Origin: Apodospora peruviana
Taxonomy: Eukaryota; Ascomycota; Sordariomycetes; Sordariales; Lasiosphaeriaceae
Length of the DNA: 64,000 bases
Assembly (NCBI GenBank): GCA_033439685.1
Contig: JAUEDM010000005.1
Location: 62,001-126,000 of the forward strand
Direction of reading: 5' to 3'
Part shown: positions 1 through 11,209 of the stretch, piece after piece
Layout: every line of letters starts with the position of its first letter
Numbering within the stretch: the stretch's first letter is position 1
Translations under genes and position numbers: made by a program
Notes under the pieces: generated by a model
Seen by the model: the letters and a program-made list of their open reading frames with translations, nothing else
Database searches by the model: none
What the model was told of the DNA's origin: nothing

Positions 1-2566
1 GCAAACTCCTCAACTTGGAGATCCAACCCAGTTCATGAATAACATAACAGACCTTATTCATGGCGTTAAAGGTGCAAAATACCGTAATATGTAGAACGAC
101 GGCTGCCATGACCATAGAGACTTACTTTGCTCTTAACGTCAGGCTATTCTTTTAGCCAACAGCAGATGATTGAAGTTGAGCAAGTTTTCATACAAGAAAT
201 ACATATGAGGCGCGACGTAGATGTCCTGTTGATATACATCTGTCAAAACGGGCTGGGTTTATCATGTAACTTAACACGGACAGCTATATTCAAAACCATC
301 GCGCACAGCCTCACAGTATCACTGATCTGCATATAACAGTAGATCTGTACCTTGAAATGGGATACATGGCTCCAGAGGAGATATCTTGTTGAAAGAGTAA
401 GAGAATTGCTATTCTGAGGTGATCTTGGTGAATCGGAGCATTATCTGCCCGGCCGGCAGATGCTGATCGATTACGCGACTGACGAGGTAGCATTGCAGAG
501 CAAACAGACCGCGGAACCATTGGCACAAAATCCCTTGGCCATGTCCAAGCTGAATGCAGGGACCGAGATTTGAAGCAGCCAAGCATGCAATGGACATACA
601 TATCCATTTTCTTGCTCAGAGAAAGTTAGAGTCACTTTGAAGTCGAAAGCTTCATGAGATGTGAAAACCGAGTAGCTAGGTGGAAAGGATAAAATCAAGG
701 CGATGAATCATGGCTGTGTTCTCAATTGTGCCGCGTGCGATGAGTCGATGACCAATGAACGTGCGGTTGGACGCAGTAATTACGCGCAAAGATAAGACCT
801 TGGTTCTCTTTATCATTGACGATGCAAACTGACACTAGGAGCTCACGTGAGCAAAAATGGTGATAGCTTCAATTTACGTATTACTCAAGTAAGCGGGTGG
901 CTTGCTACTAGTATCCATTTTGGTTGTTCAAAGTTCAGACTGAGATCCACACCTTTTTGGGTACCGTGGCCGGTATGTTACTTTTGGGTGGGGAATGAAG
1001 TACTGTGGGAAGGGATGTGCGGCGGTCTGTTATCTATAGTGATGACCAAAGAACTTAGTATATTTGTTGGCTGCTTATCTTACTTTCGTAGTGCAAAAGA
1101 GGTAATATTCTCCCCGTACTTTCTATCTGGATGCGGCTAACGTAAATGATGCCTGGTTTGTATCTCAAATCAATCTCACCCTGCCAAGTGGTTATTCCCG
1201 TCGACGACGTTTGGCAGTTGAAAGAAGAAAACAAATGCCAAGTCGAGCTAGCTTGCTTGGCTGAAGCTTGGTGAAGCTTGTGTCATCAACAAGCCCAAAA
1301 TTAGCACGTTCGATGGGAAACAACACATGGCGGAATTGCAATCGCTTCTAAGTGGCTGTGCAGAAGGGCCCAATCATGAGCTTCATCTAGAAGATAAGCA
1401 ATCAACTGGGGGCATGCGGGGAATGCCAAGTGGCGGGCCAAGTGGTTATTCCCGAATCCAGACCATTTTCTCTTTTCCTTGGCCGAGCCTGTGAGCACAT
1501 CGTTCGAGAAGACTTCTAGCTCCAGGGCGCGACGACGGGAGAGTTGCTGTCAGCCGTCAGCGTGTTCGACATTTTGCGCAATGTGCTGAAGTTGGGACGG
1601 TCAATCACTCCCGTCTGCACTGCACTGCCTCCCCCAGAGTAACGGTTGCTTCAAGTTCCCATCGACCATTCCAACCCGTCCCCCGGCCCCATGCGGGTTC
1701 TGCGTCCCGTTGCACCTCCCCCCAGCTTTCCAACGGGCAGATGAGCGGCCCTCTGATGATGCCGTCTCCCGCAAATCACCTTGGTACCTCGGTACCCTAC
1801 ACATCCATTATTTGCCCAGAGGCACAGCAATCATCTGTTTGCGACAAATCCCGCACCATTTGCTGGTCTGGACACCGAGTGTCGTTCCCAGACGACGCAC
1901 GAGTTGTATCCATGCGTACTCCGATCCATGCATGCTTATCATCCACTATGAGGGAACACGCCCACGATTGTTAGCCCCCCTGCCCAGAAACCGACGGAAG
2001 CCGCAGTTGTTTCCAGATCGGGCCATTCCTCCCACGAATCACGCTCCACCGCACGCGATGCCATATCGCCTCAGCGCGTGAGCTGATGTTGATCGGGATG
2101 TTTCCTGGGTGGGATGTGAGAATGAGATTCGGGACACTCACCAACCCCCCACCATCGTCCACGCCTGAGTGAGCCGAGCGGGCAGGCGAAAGTAGCCTTC
2201 CCCGGCCAAGTCCGGCAAACACCAGACCTGTTAGGCTGTCCATGCATGTCTCACGACGGCTGGGTCTGCTCATTGGTCTGTTGGCAGGGTTGTGAACTGT
2301 GGTTGTGTGTGCTGCAGCGGCCTTGCCCCGGTGTTATGAGATGCAACCTCCAATATTGAGACCTGCCGATGGACGGTGGTACCGAGAGGGGCCAGAAATG
2401 CGCACCCAAGCTCCTTCCTTTCCAGGGTTCATTGGGAAGTACGTACCTACCGTACCCCAGCCTCCTTACACATCGGGCGCGAGAGCTCTTGCCGTGAAGC
2501 ATCAGGCGGGCAAGCAGCTCAACCAAATTAATTGCCCTCTGTGCTCCCCCCCGCGCCTGCATTCCG
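1..2566. other. Non-coding stretch, upstream of permease
   Basis: I see no convincing gene in this stretch. The open frames are short and lack domain-like sequence. It contains an 18-nt direct repeat (listed separately) and several short GATAAG-type motifs, for example near 791 and 1392, which in fungi can bind GATA factors of nitrogen control. The last kilobase is GC-richer and is probably the promoter of the permease that follows. Confidence 0.6.
1183..1454. repeat. 18-nt direct repeat pair
   Basis: The 18-mer GCCAAGTGGTTATTCCCG occurs at 1183-1200 and again at 1437-1454, both on the plus strand. The flanks do not match beyond the repeat, so this may be a small duplication relic or chance. 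No mobile-element ends are visible around it. Confidence 0.5.
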
Positions 2567-2573
2567 TATAAAT
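2567..2573 (+). promoter_or_regulatory. TATA box of permease gene
   Basis: TATAAAT lies 137 nt before the permease start codon, in a pyrimidine-rich region that continues into the presumed 5' leader. Position and orientation fit a core promoter for the gene starting at 2710. Confidence 0.5.
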
Positions 2574-2709
2574 GGCCGCCATCCTCCCTCTTTTCGGGTT
2601 CCGCCTGCATTTCAGAGTCGCACAGCTTCCATCTGTCTCTCTTATCCTGCCTGGCAGTCCTTGATCCGGCTTCCACAGCAGACCTGACAGCAGCAGGATT
2701 GAAACGAAT

Positions 2710-4538
2710 ATGGCGGAAAAGCATGCGGCATCCTCCGAGGATGGCCCCGAACCCCGGTTTGATGGCTCCGAGGAGCGAAAGCAGGACGCGTTGATGGAAG
2801 GCGAGGCCGTTCTAGGCAGCGAGGGCGACGTCGAAAGATATGGCTACGTCAGACGAGGGTGAGTGACCCGGGCCTCACATGCTCAGTTTAGTTATCGCAT
2901 GAAGCCTGACACCGACTCTTCTCTATCCAATCTTCAGGTTGAAGTCTCGCCATGTCCAGTTCATCGCACTCGGTGGCACCATCGGCACCGGTCTGTTCCT
3001 CGGTATCGGCAGCGCTCTCACCCGCGCCGGTCCTCTCTCTGTTCTTCTCGGATACACCTTCACCGGTGTTGCCATCTTCGCCATGATGCAATGTCTCGGT
3101 GAGATGGCCACCTGGCTTCCTCTTCCCGGCGCCATCCCGCAATTCTGCGCCCGCTATGTTGATGATGCCCTGGGCTTCGCCGTCGGTTGGAACAATTGGT
3201 ATCAAGCTTCCATCACGATCTGCGCTGAAATATCCGCTGCCGCCATTGTCATAGGCTACTGGGAGGGGGCACAGGATATCAATGTGGCTGTGTGGATCAG
3301 TATCATCCTGGTGCTGATCATCGCCCTCAACATCTTCGCTGTCTCCATCTATGGAGAAGCCGAGTTCATATTTGCCTCGGTCAAGATCATCACCATTGTC
3401 GGTTTGCTCCTCATGGCCTTCATTGTCGACCTCGGCGGTAATCCGAAGCACGAGCGTCTCGGCTTTTGGTATTGGCAGCACCCTGGCGCCATGAAGGAAT
3501 ACAGCGCGACCGGTGACCTTGGGCGCTTCCTTGGACTTTTCTCGACTCTCATCAATGCTGCCTTCTCGTATGGAGGTGTCGAGATGGTAGCCGTCGCGGC
3601 CGGTGAAGCTGAGAATCCCCGCAAGAACATCCCCAAGGCCGTCCGCCGAGTATTCTGGCGTATCCTGTTCTTTTATGTCTTGGGATCCCTCGGAATCGGT
3701 GTGCTGGTATCCTCGTCGGACCCTAATCTCCTCTCGGCTCAGGAAAGTGGCGCTCCCGGCGCGGCCCGATCTCCGTGGGTCATCGGTATCCAGAATGCCG
3801 GCATCACGGTGCTCCCGTCCATCATCAACGCCGTCATCTTGACCTCGGCCTCGTCCTCCGGAAACGCTTTCCTCTACACTGGGTCGCGTTATCTCTACGC
3901 TCTGGCACAGAACCGACAGGCTCCGCGCATTTTCCTGACGTGCACCAAGCGCGGCGTACCTTGGATTGCGGTCCTGGTCACTGCTTCCATTGGCCTGCTC
4001 ACATACCTCTCGGTCGACAAGAATGGCGGAGCAGCCAAAGCCTTTGAGTGGTTCCAAAACCTCACCACTATCGCCAACCTGTTCACGTGGTGCTGCATCT
4101 GCATCGCCTACCTCAAGTTCTACAAGGCACTCCAGGCCCAGGGAATCAGCCGCGACACGTTGATCTTCAAGAGCAGGTTCCAGCCTTACACTGCCTGGTT
4201 CGCCCTGATTTACTTCTCCATAATCATCATCTTCAATGGCTTTGCCGTTTTTATCGATGGCAACTGGGATGTCAGCAGTAAGTTTACATATTCCTCTGTT
4301 CCTCAACCGGACAATGCTGACTTTGTGGTGTGTCTTAGCATTTATTGCGTCCTACATCGGTATCCCCATCTTCTTCGTCCTCTTCGGTTTCTGGAAGCTC
4401 TTCAAGAAGACCAAGTGGAAGACAGCGTTGGAGGCCGACATCACGACCGGCAAGGCCGCACTAGACGCCGAAGATGTTCACTGGCCCGACCAGAAGCCAC
4501 GAAATGCTCTCGAGAGATTCTGGTTCTGGGTTGCATAA
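2710..4538 (+). CDS. Amino-acid permease (yeast-type APC family)
   Basis: Three exons (2710-2858, 2938-4277, 4339-4538) give a 562-residue plasma-membrane transporter that should import amino acids by proton symport. After a 50-residue hydrophilic, acidic N-terminus comes the family hallmark RGLKSRHVQFIALGGTIGTG, where exon 1 joins exon 2, followed by about 12 hydrophobic segments. The SYGGVEMVAVAAGEAENPRK stretch around residue 210-230 is also typical of fungal general and dicarboxylic amino-acid permeases. Both introns are GT-AG, 79 and 61 nt. The start is the first ATG after a TATA box at 2567. The C-terminal tail is short and ends FWFWVA, an aromatic ending common in this family. The substrate cannot be read from sequence. 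Confidence 0.93.
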
Positions 4539-4823
4539 GTTGCCCGAATTCAGTCACGGTGTGGGTTGGAAGCACGATGGGTGCAGACAAAGTTTTGCCT
4601 ATCTTCACTCGATCGAATCTGGGAGCAGTTGTAGCAAATGTTGTTATAGTCGATGTACATAGATCGCCATACCAAGAACGGGAATATGAATCATTTTCGA
4701 CGACATTCTCATCAAGCACCAGGTGTGAAACGGGCACAACTTGTGCAAAAAGCTAACACCACTTTGCTCCTTCCAGGTAGAGAAGCGGAAACTACTAAGA
4801 AAAAAGGGTAAAATGAATGAATT

Positions 4824-4911
4824 TGGAACCAGTGAGGCTCAAACTCGCGACCTCCTGATTACTCTAATGTTAAACCAGATCATAGTGAACTACCACCTGC
4901 GCCATGGTCCC
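4824..4911 (-). tRNA. Degenerate tRNA-like sequence
   Basis: On the minus strand GGGACCA (from 4911) can pair with TGGTTCC (4831-4825) as an acceptor stem. A B-box-like GAGTTTGAGCCTC and a T-arm lie before it. The anticodon arm can form CTGGT/ATCAG but its loop is about 14 nt, and the D-arm pairs poorly. It is either a tRNA with a very short intron or a tRNA relic carrying C-to-T type changes. The anticodon could not be assigned with confidence. It lies alone, about 290 nt downstream of the permease. Confidence 0.4.
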
Positions 4912-5722
4912 TGTGGCGTTGACAATACTAAATTGTAGATTGTTAACCCGGAGATCAATTCTCTGCTCTCTTAAGTCTGAGTTTACGTAACGTTTTCAGA
5001 AATTTAAACCATCCTCCGTCTAGAAGGGGAAGCTTACTGCCGACTGACACTATAAGTCAGCCCCCGCATTGACTATCATCGAATCATGATCTGCATGATA
5101 CAACTCATCGATCAGACAGTACATAATCGGATGAGGCCACAAACTGGCACTCCACCGTGAATCGTCTTTGCCAGCGCTAAGTACCATGACGAGGAAGACG
5201 ACAATTTTGGAAGAACTGACAAAACCTAACCCTGTGGTTACGCACCGCGCAAAATGGGGAACCAAGACAACAAACAGCCAGTGGGCGGCTGTCGAAGGTT
5301 GGACGCTATGGCGGGAATTTACCGCCGAGAAGTTATATGCAGTGCTCGGCGACCTTGTTGAAATCCGACGACTGGACCGTTCGAAACCATCTTCACGCTG
5401 TGCCAACGCGGTCCGGTGTGATGGCGAGATTTTTGATGAGGATGAACTCGAGCATAGGTACTGTCATTACCGAACACATCTCAACCTCCAGTCAACGCTG
5501 CCCTTCAGCATGTGCTCTCCAATCCCGCAAAGTGGAACCTTTGAGCCTAACATTGGCCCGAGCAGGGCGCACCTACTACGAACCCGCCCGGAGGGGACCG
5601 CCGATTCAAGCCGGACTGGGTGGGCTCTTTGTGCAAGCGATTCTATTTCAACATTCGAGGCTGGACGGGAGCTATCGTTACTATAACAGCATCATGCCCG
5701 AAGGGAGATATGTATAAGCGAT

Positions 5723-6381
5723 TTATAGAATACCTTTTCTCGCAAGGCTTCGAACGGCTCCACGATACAATGTTTGTTTCATGGCATAAGCGCCTCTCCT
5801 CCAGTCTAACTCATGCGCAAACGGTGAGACAATGTCGGAGAAATCCACAAGCACTCCTTCGCCTCGCCAATTAGCCGGGTTGAATGGTACATTGTGAAAA
5901 CCCACGATATGGAAGAAGTCTAGCTGCGAGAGGATGACATCGGCATCTAGTTTTCCTTTGGGAACAAAGGCGTAAATGAAGCAGAAGTAGGTCTCCTCGT
6001 CCTTGATATCCTTGAGAATGCCAGCTTCCGTCAGTGCTAGGTTGACAGCACTTCCCTTTAGCTCTGTCCAACCTAGACAATCGTTTATTCGTATATTTGG
6101 TGCAAAAGATGGCTCGACATGCTTTCGCAGGAGGCTTGTCTCAATACTAGCCTCCTCAGAAATCGTCCGAGTTTGGGATTCTCGAAAGCTGTCCAGTGAA
6201 GTTGTGGGGTATCACCCATCTTCGCTTGCCTCGAGATGAAAGGAATCGTTGACGACAGCTGTATATGTCTTGGCCTCAAGGCAGGTCGCAAACTATTGGT
6301 AGCCATGTCGTGTAATGCTGGCTCACGGGCAAGAAAGAGTTCTGAACCTGGGAGGTTGTGAAGGGAACGGCTTGGGACCAA
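5723..6381 (-). pseudogene. Coding relic of unknown fungal protein
   Basis: The minus strand from about 6210 to 5723 holds an open frame of roughly 160 codons without a proper start. Its composition is protein-like: it includes LDFFHIVGFHNVPFNPANWR and ELDWRRGAYAMKQTLYRGAV. Upstream, sequence that looks coding (LARE..ALHDMATNSLRP) sits in a different frame, and an in-frame TGA interrupts the longer frame. I do not recognise the family. I read it as the 3' half of a decayed gene, but an unrecognised intron that restores the frame cannot be excluded. Confidence 0.35.
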
Positions 6382-6666
6382 AATTACCCGATATTTAACC
6401 GATTGGCTGGGTGTAAGGTTTTTGCGCTGGATGGCCGTATGTCTGCAATCAACCAGTTATTAGCGGCCCTTTTGGGCAAGGGAATTCAACCGTCTTTCCG
6501 CTGTCCCGGAAGCCAGGTGTGCGGTCACCCATCCCGGGGTCATGGAATTGAAGACTGTTTGAATCCCACTTGACGTTGACTTCTGATTACTGGTGGTTGT
6601 TCCCGACACACCACGCTCTCACAGACCAGAAACAATACTCACCCAGTCCAAAGGGTCTTGGTCAAG

Positions 6667-7978
6667 ATGATCCGACTATTTCAGCTACTGGTGCTTGCCA
6701 TCACCCTCGGCACTCCAGCCACATGCCAGCTCGACAAATGGGCAAAAGCAGCAGGCCTCAAGTATTTCGGGACAGCGGTGGACAACCCGGCTCTGAATAA
6801 TCAGGGGTACATGAAGATCGCACGCGACACGGACGAGTTTGGCTCAATCACGCCGGCTAACGGCCAGAAATGGAGCAACACCGAGTCTTCGCAAGGGCGG
6901 TTCAGCTACGGGAGCGGTGACGCCATCGCTAACATTGCTAAGCAGACTGGCCAGCTGCTGCGCTGTCATACTCTGGTTTGGTATAACCAGCTTCCGGGAT
7001 GGGGTACAATTCCAGCCTTATCCCATGGGAGGGATTGATGCTGATATTGGCAAAGTCAGCAGCTCATATAGCAAAGATCAGATGCAGCGCATCATTGCAA
7101 CTCATATCCAGAACGTGGCTGGCCACTATAAAGGGCAGTGCTACGCGTGGGATGTAGTAAACGAAGCTGTCGAGGACGATGGGAAGATGCGGCAGAACCC
7201 TAGTACGTTCCCATTCCCTCCCCCGTTCTTCACAATCTGTTATTAACCACTGGATGAGTAGTGTACAAAGCAATGGGGATAGATTACATAACCCACTCGT
7301 TCAAGATAGCCGCACAAACAGACCCAACTGCAAAGCTCTACTACAACGATTTCAACATCGAGCGCTGCTGCAACGCAAAAATCAACGCCACCTACGATAT
7401 GATCAAGACGGTCAAAGCGGCCGGCGCTCGGATCGATGGCATAGGCATGCAGGGCCACTCGCGAGTGGGCAAATCGCCTTCCAAGAAGGAACTCAAGGAC
7501 ACGATGGCCAAGTTCTCGCAGGTTGTGGACGAGTTGGCGTACACCGAGATCGATATCAGACATCTCAAGCTCCCTGCTTCCGCGGCAGATAACCAGCAGC
7601 AGGCCAAAGATTATCTGGAAGTTGTGGGCGCGTGTCTCGAGGCGCCCAAGTGTGTCGGGATTACGGTTTGGGATTTTACCGACCAGGTAGGTATTTAGCT
7701 CTATGTTAGTGTCGAGATGTGGGTAGTATGCTGACGGGACGCCATAGTACTCATGGATTCCGGGACAATACTCGGGTGAGGGAGAAGCGTGTCTCTGGGA
7801 TAGGAGCTATAATAAGAAGCCTGCGTATTCGAGTATTGTTAGTTTGTTGCAGAGTGCTGCGACGGCTGGGCTGAGGAGTGCGACATCTTCGCCTACGGCT
7901 GCGGTCACTGCACGAGCTGATGCCACTGCGGAAGTGGTAGTTGTCACGACGCTTGCTACGGTTCTGGCGAGAGCGTGA
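6667..7978 (+). CDS. GH10 endo-beta-1,4-xylanase, secreted
   Basis: Four exons (6667-7003, 7056-7202, 7262-7686, 7748-7978) encode 379 residues. A signal peptide (about residues 1-20) precedes a GH10 barrel. The acid/base glutamate is E149 in WDVVNEA and the nucleophile is E257 in YTEIDIR. HTLVWYNQLPGW (101-112) and KLYYNDFNIE (186-195) are further family blocks. The enzyme hydrolyses internal xylan bonds outside the cell. Intron 1 (52 nt) is needed to restore the PGWVSSS junction. Instead of a CBM1 there is a roughly 45-residue Ser/Thr/Ala-rich tail ending in a hydrophobic run (VVVVTTLATVLARA), which could be a weak GPI-anchor signal. No other xylan-degrading gene lies next to it. Confidence 0.9.
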
Positions 7979-8326
7979 GGAGAGTCTGATGTGAGACAGA
8001 TAATGGGCATTGGGCCATAGATGTGAGAACAAGGCAACATTTGGCCTAGTGACTTTATGCTGTCCGCAAGATGAGGTTTTCAGAGCTATATTCTCTATAT
8101 CAAGGCCTATGGCAACATGTGATAGCCACTCATCAAGTTTGATAGCAACCAAAGAGAAAGGCCTTTGATAGGGGCTTACCATCCCTTCCCAAAACGAAAA
8201 AAAAAGGAAAAAAAAGAAAAAGGAAAAACAAAAAAAAAAAAAAAGGTCATGCATGATAAACGGGTGTTAAGTGTCCTAGTTCTAGTGGTCCAGTCCACCA
8301 TCTTCCTCCATCAAACCAAATACATC
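7979..8326. other. Convergent intergenic region with A-rich tract
   Basis: This gap lies between the 3' ends of the xylanase (plus) and the terpene synthase (minus). It holds a purine tract of A runs with scattered G and C at 8191-8244. No gene is visible, and it probably carries both polyadenylation regions. Confidence 0.6.
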
Positions 8327-9653
8327 TCAAAGAGGGAGATCTACAAGCAAGCTATGGTCATTCTGAAGGTACTTATGCACTCCGTATCGAGGGCAGCAGA
8401 TGCTATCAACAGTCAGCCAAGTCCAGATAACTCCAAAGTTCGCAAGACTTACGACCACCAGTAATTCCCGCTCATATTCGTCAGAAAGACATAGACATAG
8501 TTCTCGACGTTCTTCTTCTGATCGTCGTCGGGAGCCATGGCGACCAGCTCTTTTGCGGAGCGCTCGACAATCTCACCGCACTTGCGGATGCTCTCGACCA
8601 CGGTGGCGACGGCATCCTCCAAGCTATCGCTGGCGTCCTCTTTCATGATGATGGGGACCATGCCGCACCAGTTGCGGGCCTTTATGTACAAAGATCAGCA
8701 AACAAAGTAGATATCACACGTATGTATGGTAAGGTAGACTTACAACTTCATTCTTCAGCGAGACGAGGTCATTCAGACAGACAATCTGCTTGTTGAGCTC
8801 GGTCCACATATCGCTCATCTGCGGCTTCTCAAACAGCTCCTCGGGAATAGTATTGCCGCACATATACCTTCACTCGGTCAGCCTACCACCTCCCTCAACC
8901 CACAGGCAATGTTACTTACTCTCCAAGCGCATTATAAGTATCACAGGACGACGAGCCCAGGCGATGAGCCCAGTACGTCTTCTCGTCAGGAATCTTTCCA
9001 GAGACAACATATGTCGCCTCCTCCTCGCAACCCCTCATATACCGCTCGATCTCCTGATACAAACGCTTCAGCTCGGCAACGGTGCACGCCGCCTTGAGCG
9101 GTGCCCCGCAGTACTGGAACAGGCTGCAGTACTTTGTAGGGGAAGTGGTTTCTTCGCCTTCTAGGCCGAGACACCAAGCGACGTACTTGAGCGCCTGGTT
9201 GTGGATCCCCCGAAGCTTGGGCAGGTCGACCGTGTCCTCGATGTCGTCGTCCCAGAGGACGATCCACATCGTGTACCACGCCATCGTCTCGAGACGGTCA
9301 AGTGCGCATCCTGGGTACCATCTGTATTGCATGCAGGGGTGTCTATTTTTAGTATTGATGGCGGAGTAAAACACATCAAGCAAACATCAGCCGCAAAGTA
9401 TGTGGGGGACTTACACTGCAGAAAACATGGCGACGTCAATCTTCCTAGCCGACTGGCGCATCTTCTCATCCTCCGCCGGGATCCATTCCTTGATCTTGAG
9501 CTCGACGGTTACCTTGAGCTGCGCGTAGTGGGGACTGCACTTGGTCGGCCACTGGTTGTAAATGGGTCGCAGGTCCGGGATGTGAAGCTTTTGGCCCCTT
9601 AGCTTGGCGGACATTGCCTCCATCTCGGTGGTGTTAGTAGCCATAGACCCCAT
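8327..9653 (-). CDS. Class I terpene synthase (sesquiterpene-type)
   Basis: Five exons (9415-9653, 8920-9342, 8744-8867, 8453-8679, 8327-8402) give 362 residues, the usual length of fungal sesquiterpene cyclases. The metal-binding aspartate motif is DDDIED at residues 111-116 after TMWIVLW. The NSE triad is NDLVSLKNE at 253-261. The small last exon, after a 50-nt intron, completes the conserved C-terminal W..RY pattern (WWS..CCPRYG). The enzyme should ionise a prenyl diphosphate, most likely farnesyl diphosphate, with Mg2+ and cyclise it in the cytosol. No P450, prenyltransferase or transporter gene is adjacent, so it stands alone here. Two ATGs lie at the start (residues 1 and 4); the first was taken. 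Confidence 0.9.
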
Positions 9654-11209
9654 GGTTCAGGTATCCGGGTAGGTAATAAAGTTGGGGCGTTGGTTGAGAT
9701 GTCGGAGGTATGTGTTGTGTCGGAATGCAACTGTGAGGTGTGGTGTCGTGGTTAGATGTGAAGATAAGAACAAACAGGGGGAGAAAGGTGCCCTTTATGG
9801 TTTCTGGAGGTGCCAAGGAACCTACCTTTCTTACGCCCGAGTTGTGTCGAGTTCGATGTGGACGGGATGGGATGGGAAGCTATCGAGGTTCTGACTTGAT
9901 TAGCGAATCACTCGTGATCCAGAAGAGGCTCATGCAGAATCACAAACAAACCACAGGTATCTTGCAGATGTAACTGTGTGGAGAACTGTAGGAGGGACGA
10001 ACCAGTGTTTGTGGAAGTAAGGGGTGAAAATGGAAAAGGTAACACCACAAACAAACTAACAAACGCAAGGATTTGACACGAGAGAACTTCTTGAATCGAA
10101 TCAACTCTGGCGAATAATTAGTTGCGGGCAAGAAGAAATGTTAAAGGATCTTAAAATCCGGTTTCGTGAAACACTTGAGTAAGATGACTTCCGGTGAGAG
10201 CCTGAGGAACTTTGCTGGACGAGTCAACGCCGAGAGCTCCGGAGATTTATACACCGGGCTCGTCTCAACTTCCAGGTTACGTTGTCTTCATTCTATCGTT
10301 CGGACACATGCAAGCCCGCGTTTCCGAAGGCCATCCACGGAGGCTAATGAGGTGCTGGTCAGCCACGGTCGAACATGACTGGAAACGTTGGGATAGCACA
10401 CGAAGGATTTCCGCTGGAGGCAAGTTGTATACTGACGACGACCCGCTCAGGGTAGCAGTTCATACGTCAATATTGATACCCCGACATGATCAACATAACA
10501 TTGCATGTAACGCTTGATATGCCATGCAGCCTTATGGGTATGGCACACCCTAGCTACCACACTACCTCGTCAATCTCTCTCTGCACTCGGTCTAACAAAG
10601 GGTGGAAATCTGCGCGACTGGCGAACCATCAATTTCCATCCTTCTGTTATCGGCAACCGTCGGCACCAACGGCGCCAACATGAAGTCCGGTGATCCTCGT
10701 GAGGTGTGTTGGTTGTAAGTATGACTCCGTCTCCGATTATAACGACTCTAGGAACGTCCTATCACACGTGTCCAACGACGCCCGAATCACAACCTGCGCC
10801 GTACTTGGACATCATGACCGCTTCTTTTCCTCCGTCCCAACACTCATCTGCGTCGCGACTCTTATTAGTACGGCCTGTGTCCCTAAGTCTCGGCCGCTCT
10901 CGGAATGTCGGTGTGAAGTCCATGCTTCTTTCATCACGCTTCCACGCGCATATGCATGACAATGGCGCGTCAGGCAGAACTTGCGGTGGCAGCCACGCGG
11001 TCAGGACTCATGGGTAGCATTCAGACTGCTGTGCCGTATAGTTGGGGGTGAAAAACTGCATTCAATTGCTTGATTGGCAACCTCGATGATCAGTCCAAAC
11101 ACATTGAAGCACTTGTGACGGTCCAGATGTCTTCGAGGTTCAAGCTGATAGTTTTATCAACTTACATCCGCGATGCTAAACTTGTAAGAAATAAAGGTCA
11201 TAAAAGTCA
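9654..11209. other. Non-coding stretch
   Basis: This 1.5-kb gap lies between the terpene synthase promoter and the 3' end of the DUF6536 gene. Open frames are short, overlap on both strands and show no recognisable domain or splice-consistent extension. No RNA gene or element ends were seen. Confidence 0.55.

Noticed and set aside
2888..4306. 472-codon open frame on the minus strand over the permease
   Set aside because: It is the mirror of a GC-biased permease exon. The composition is Asp/Glu/Arg-rich without domains, while the plus strand is a clear permease.
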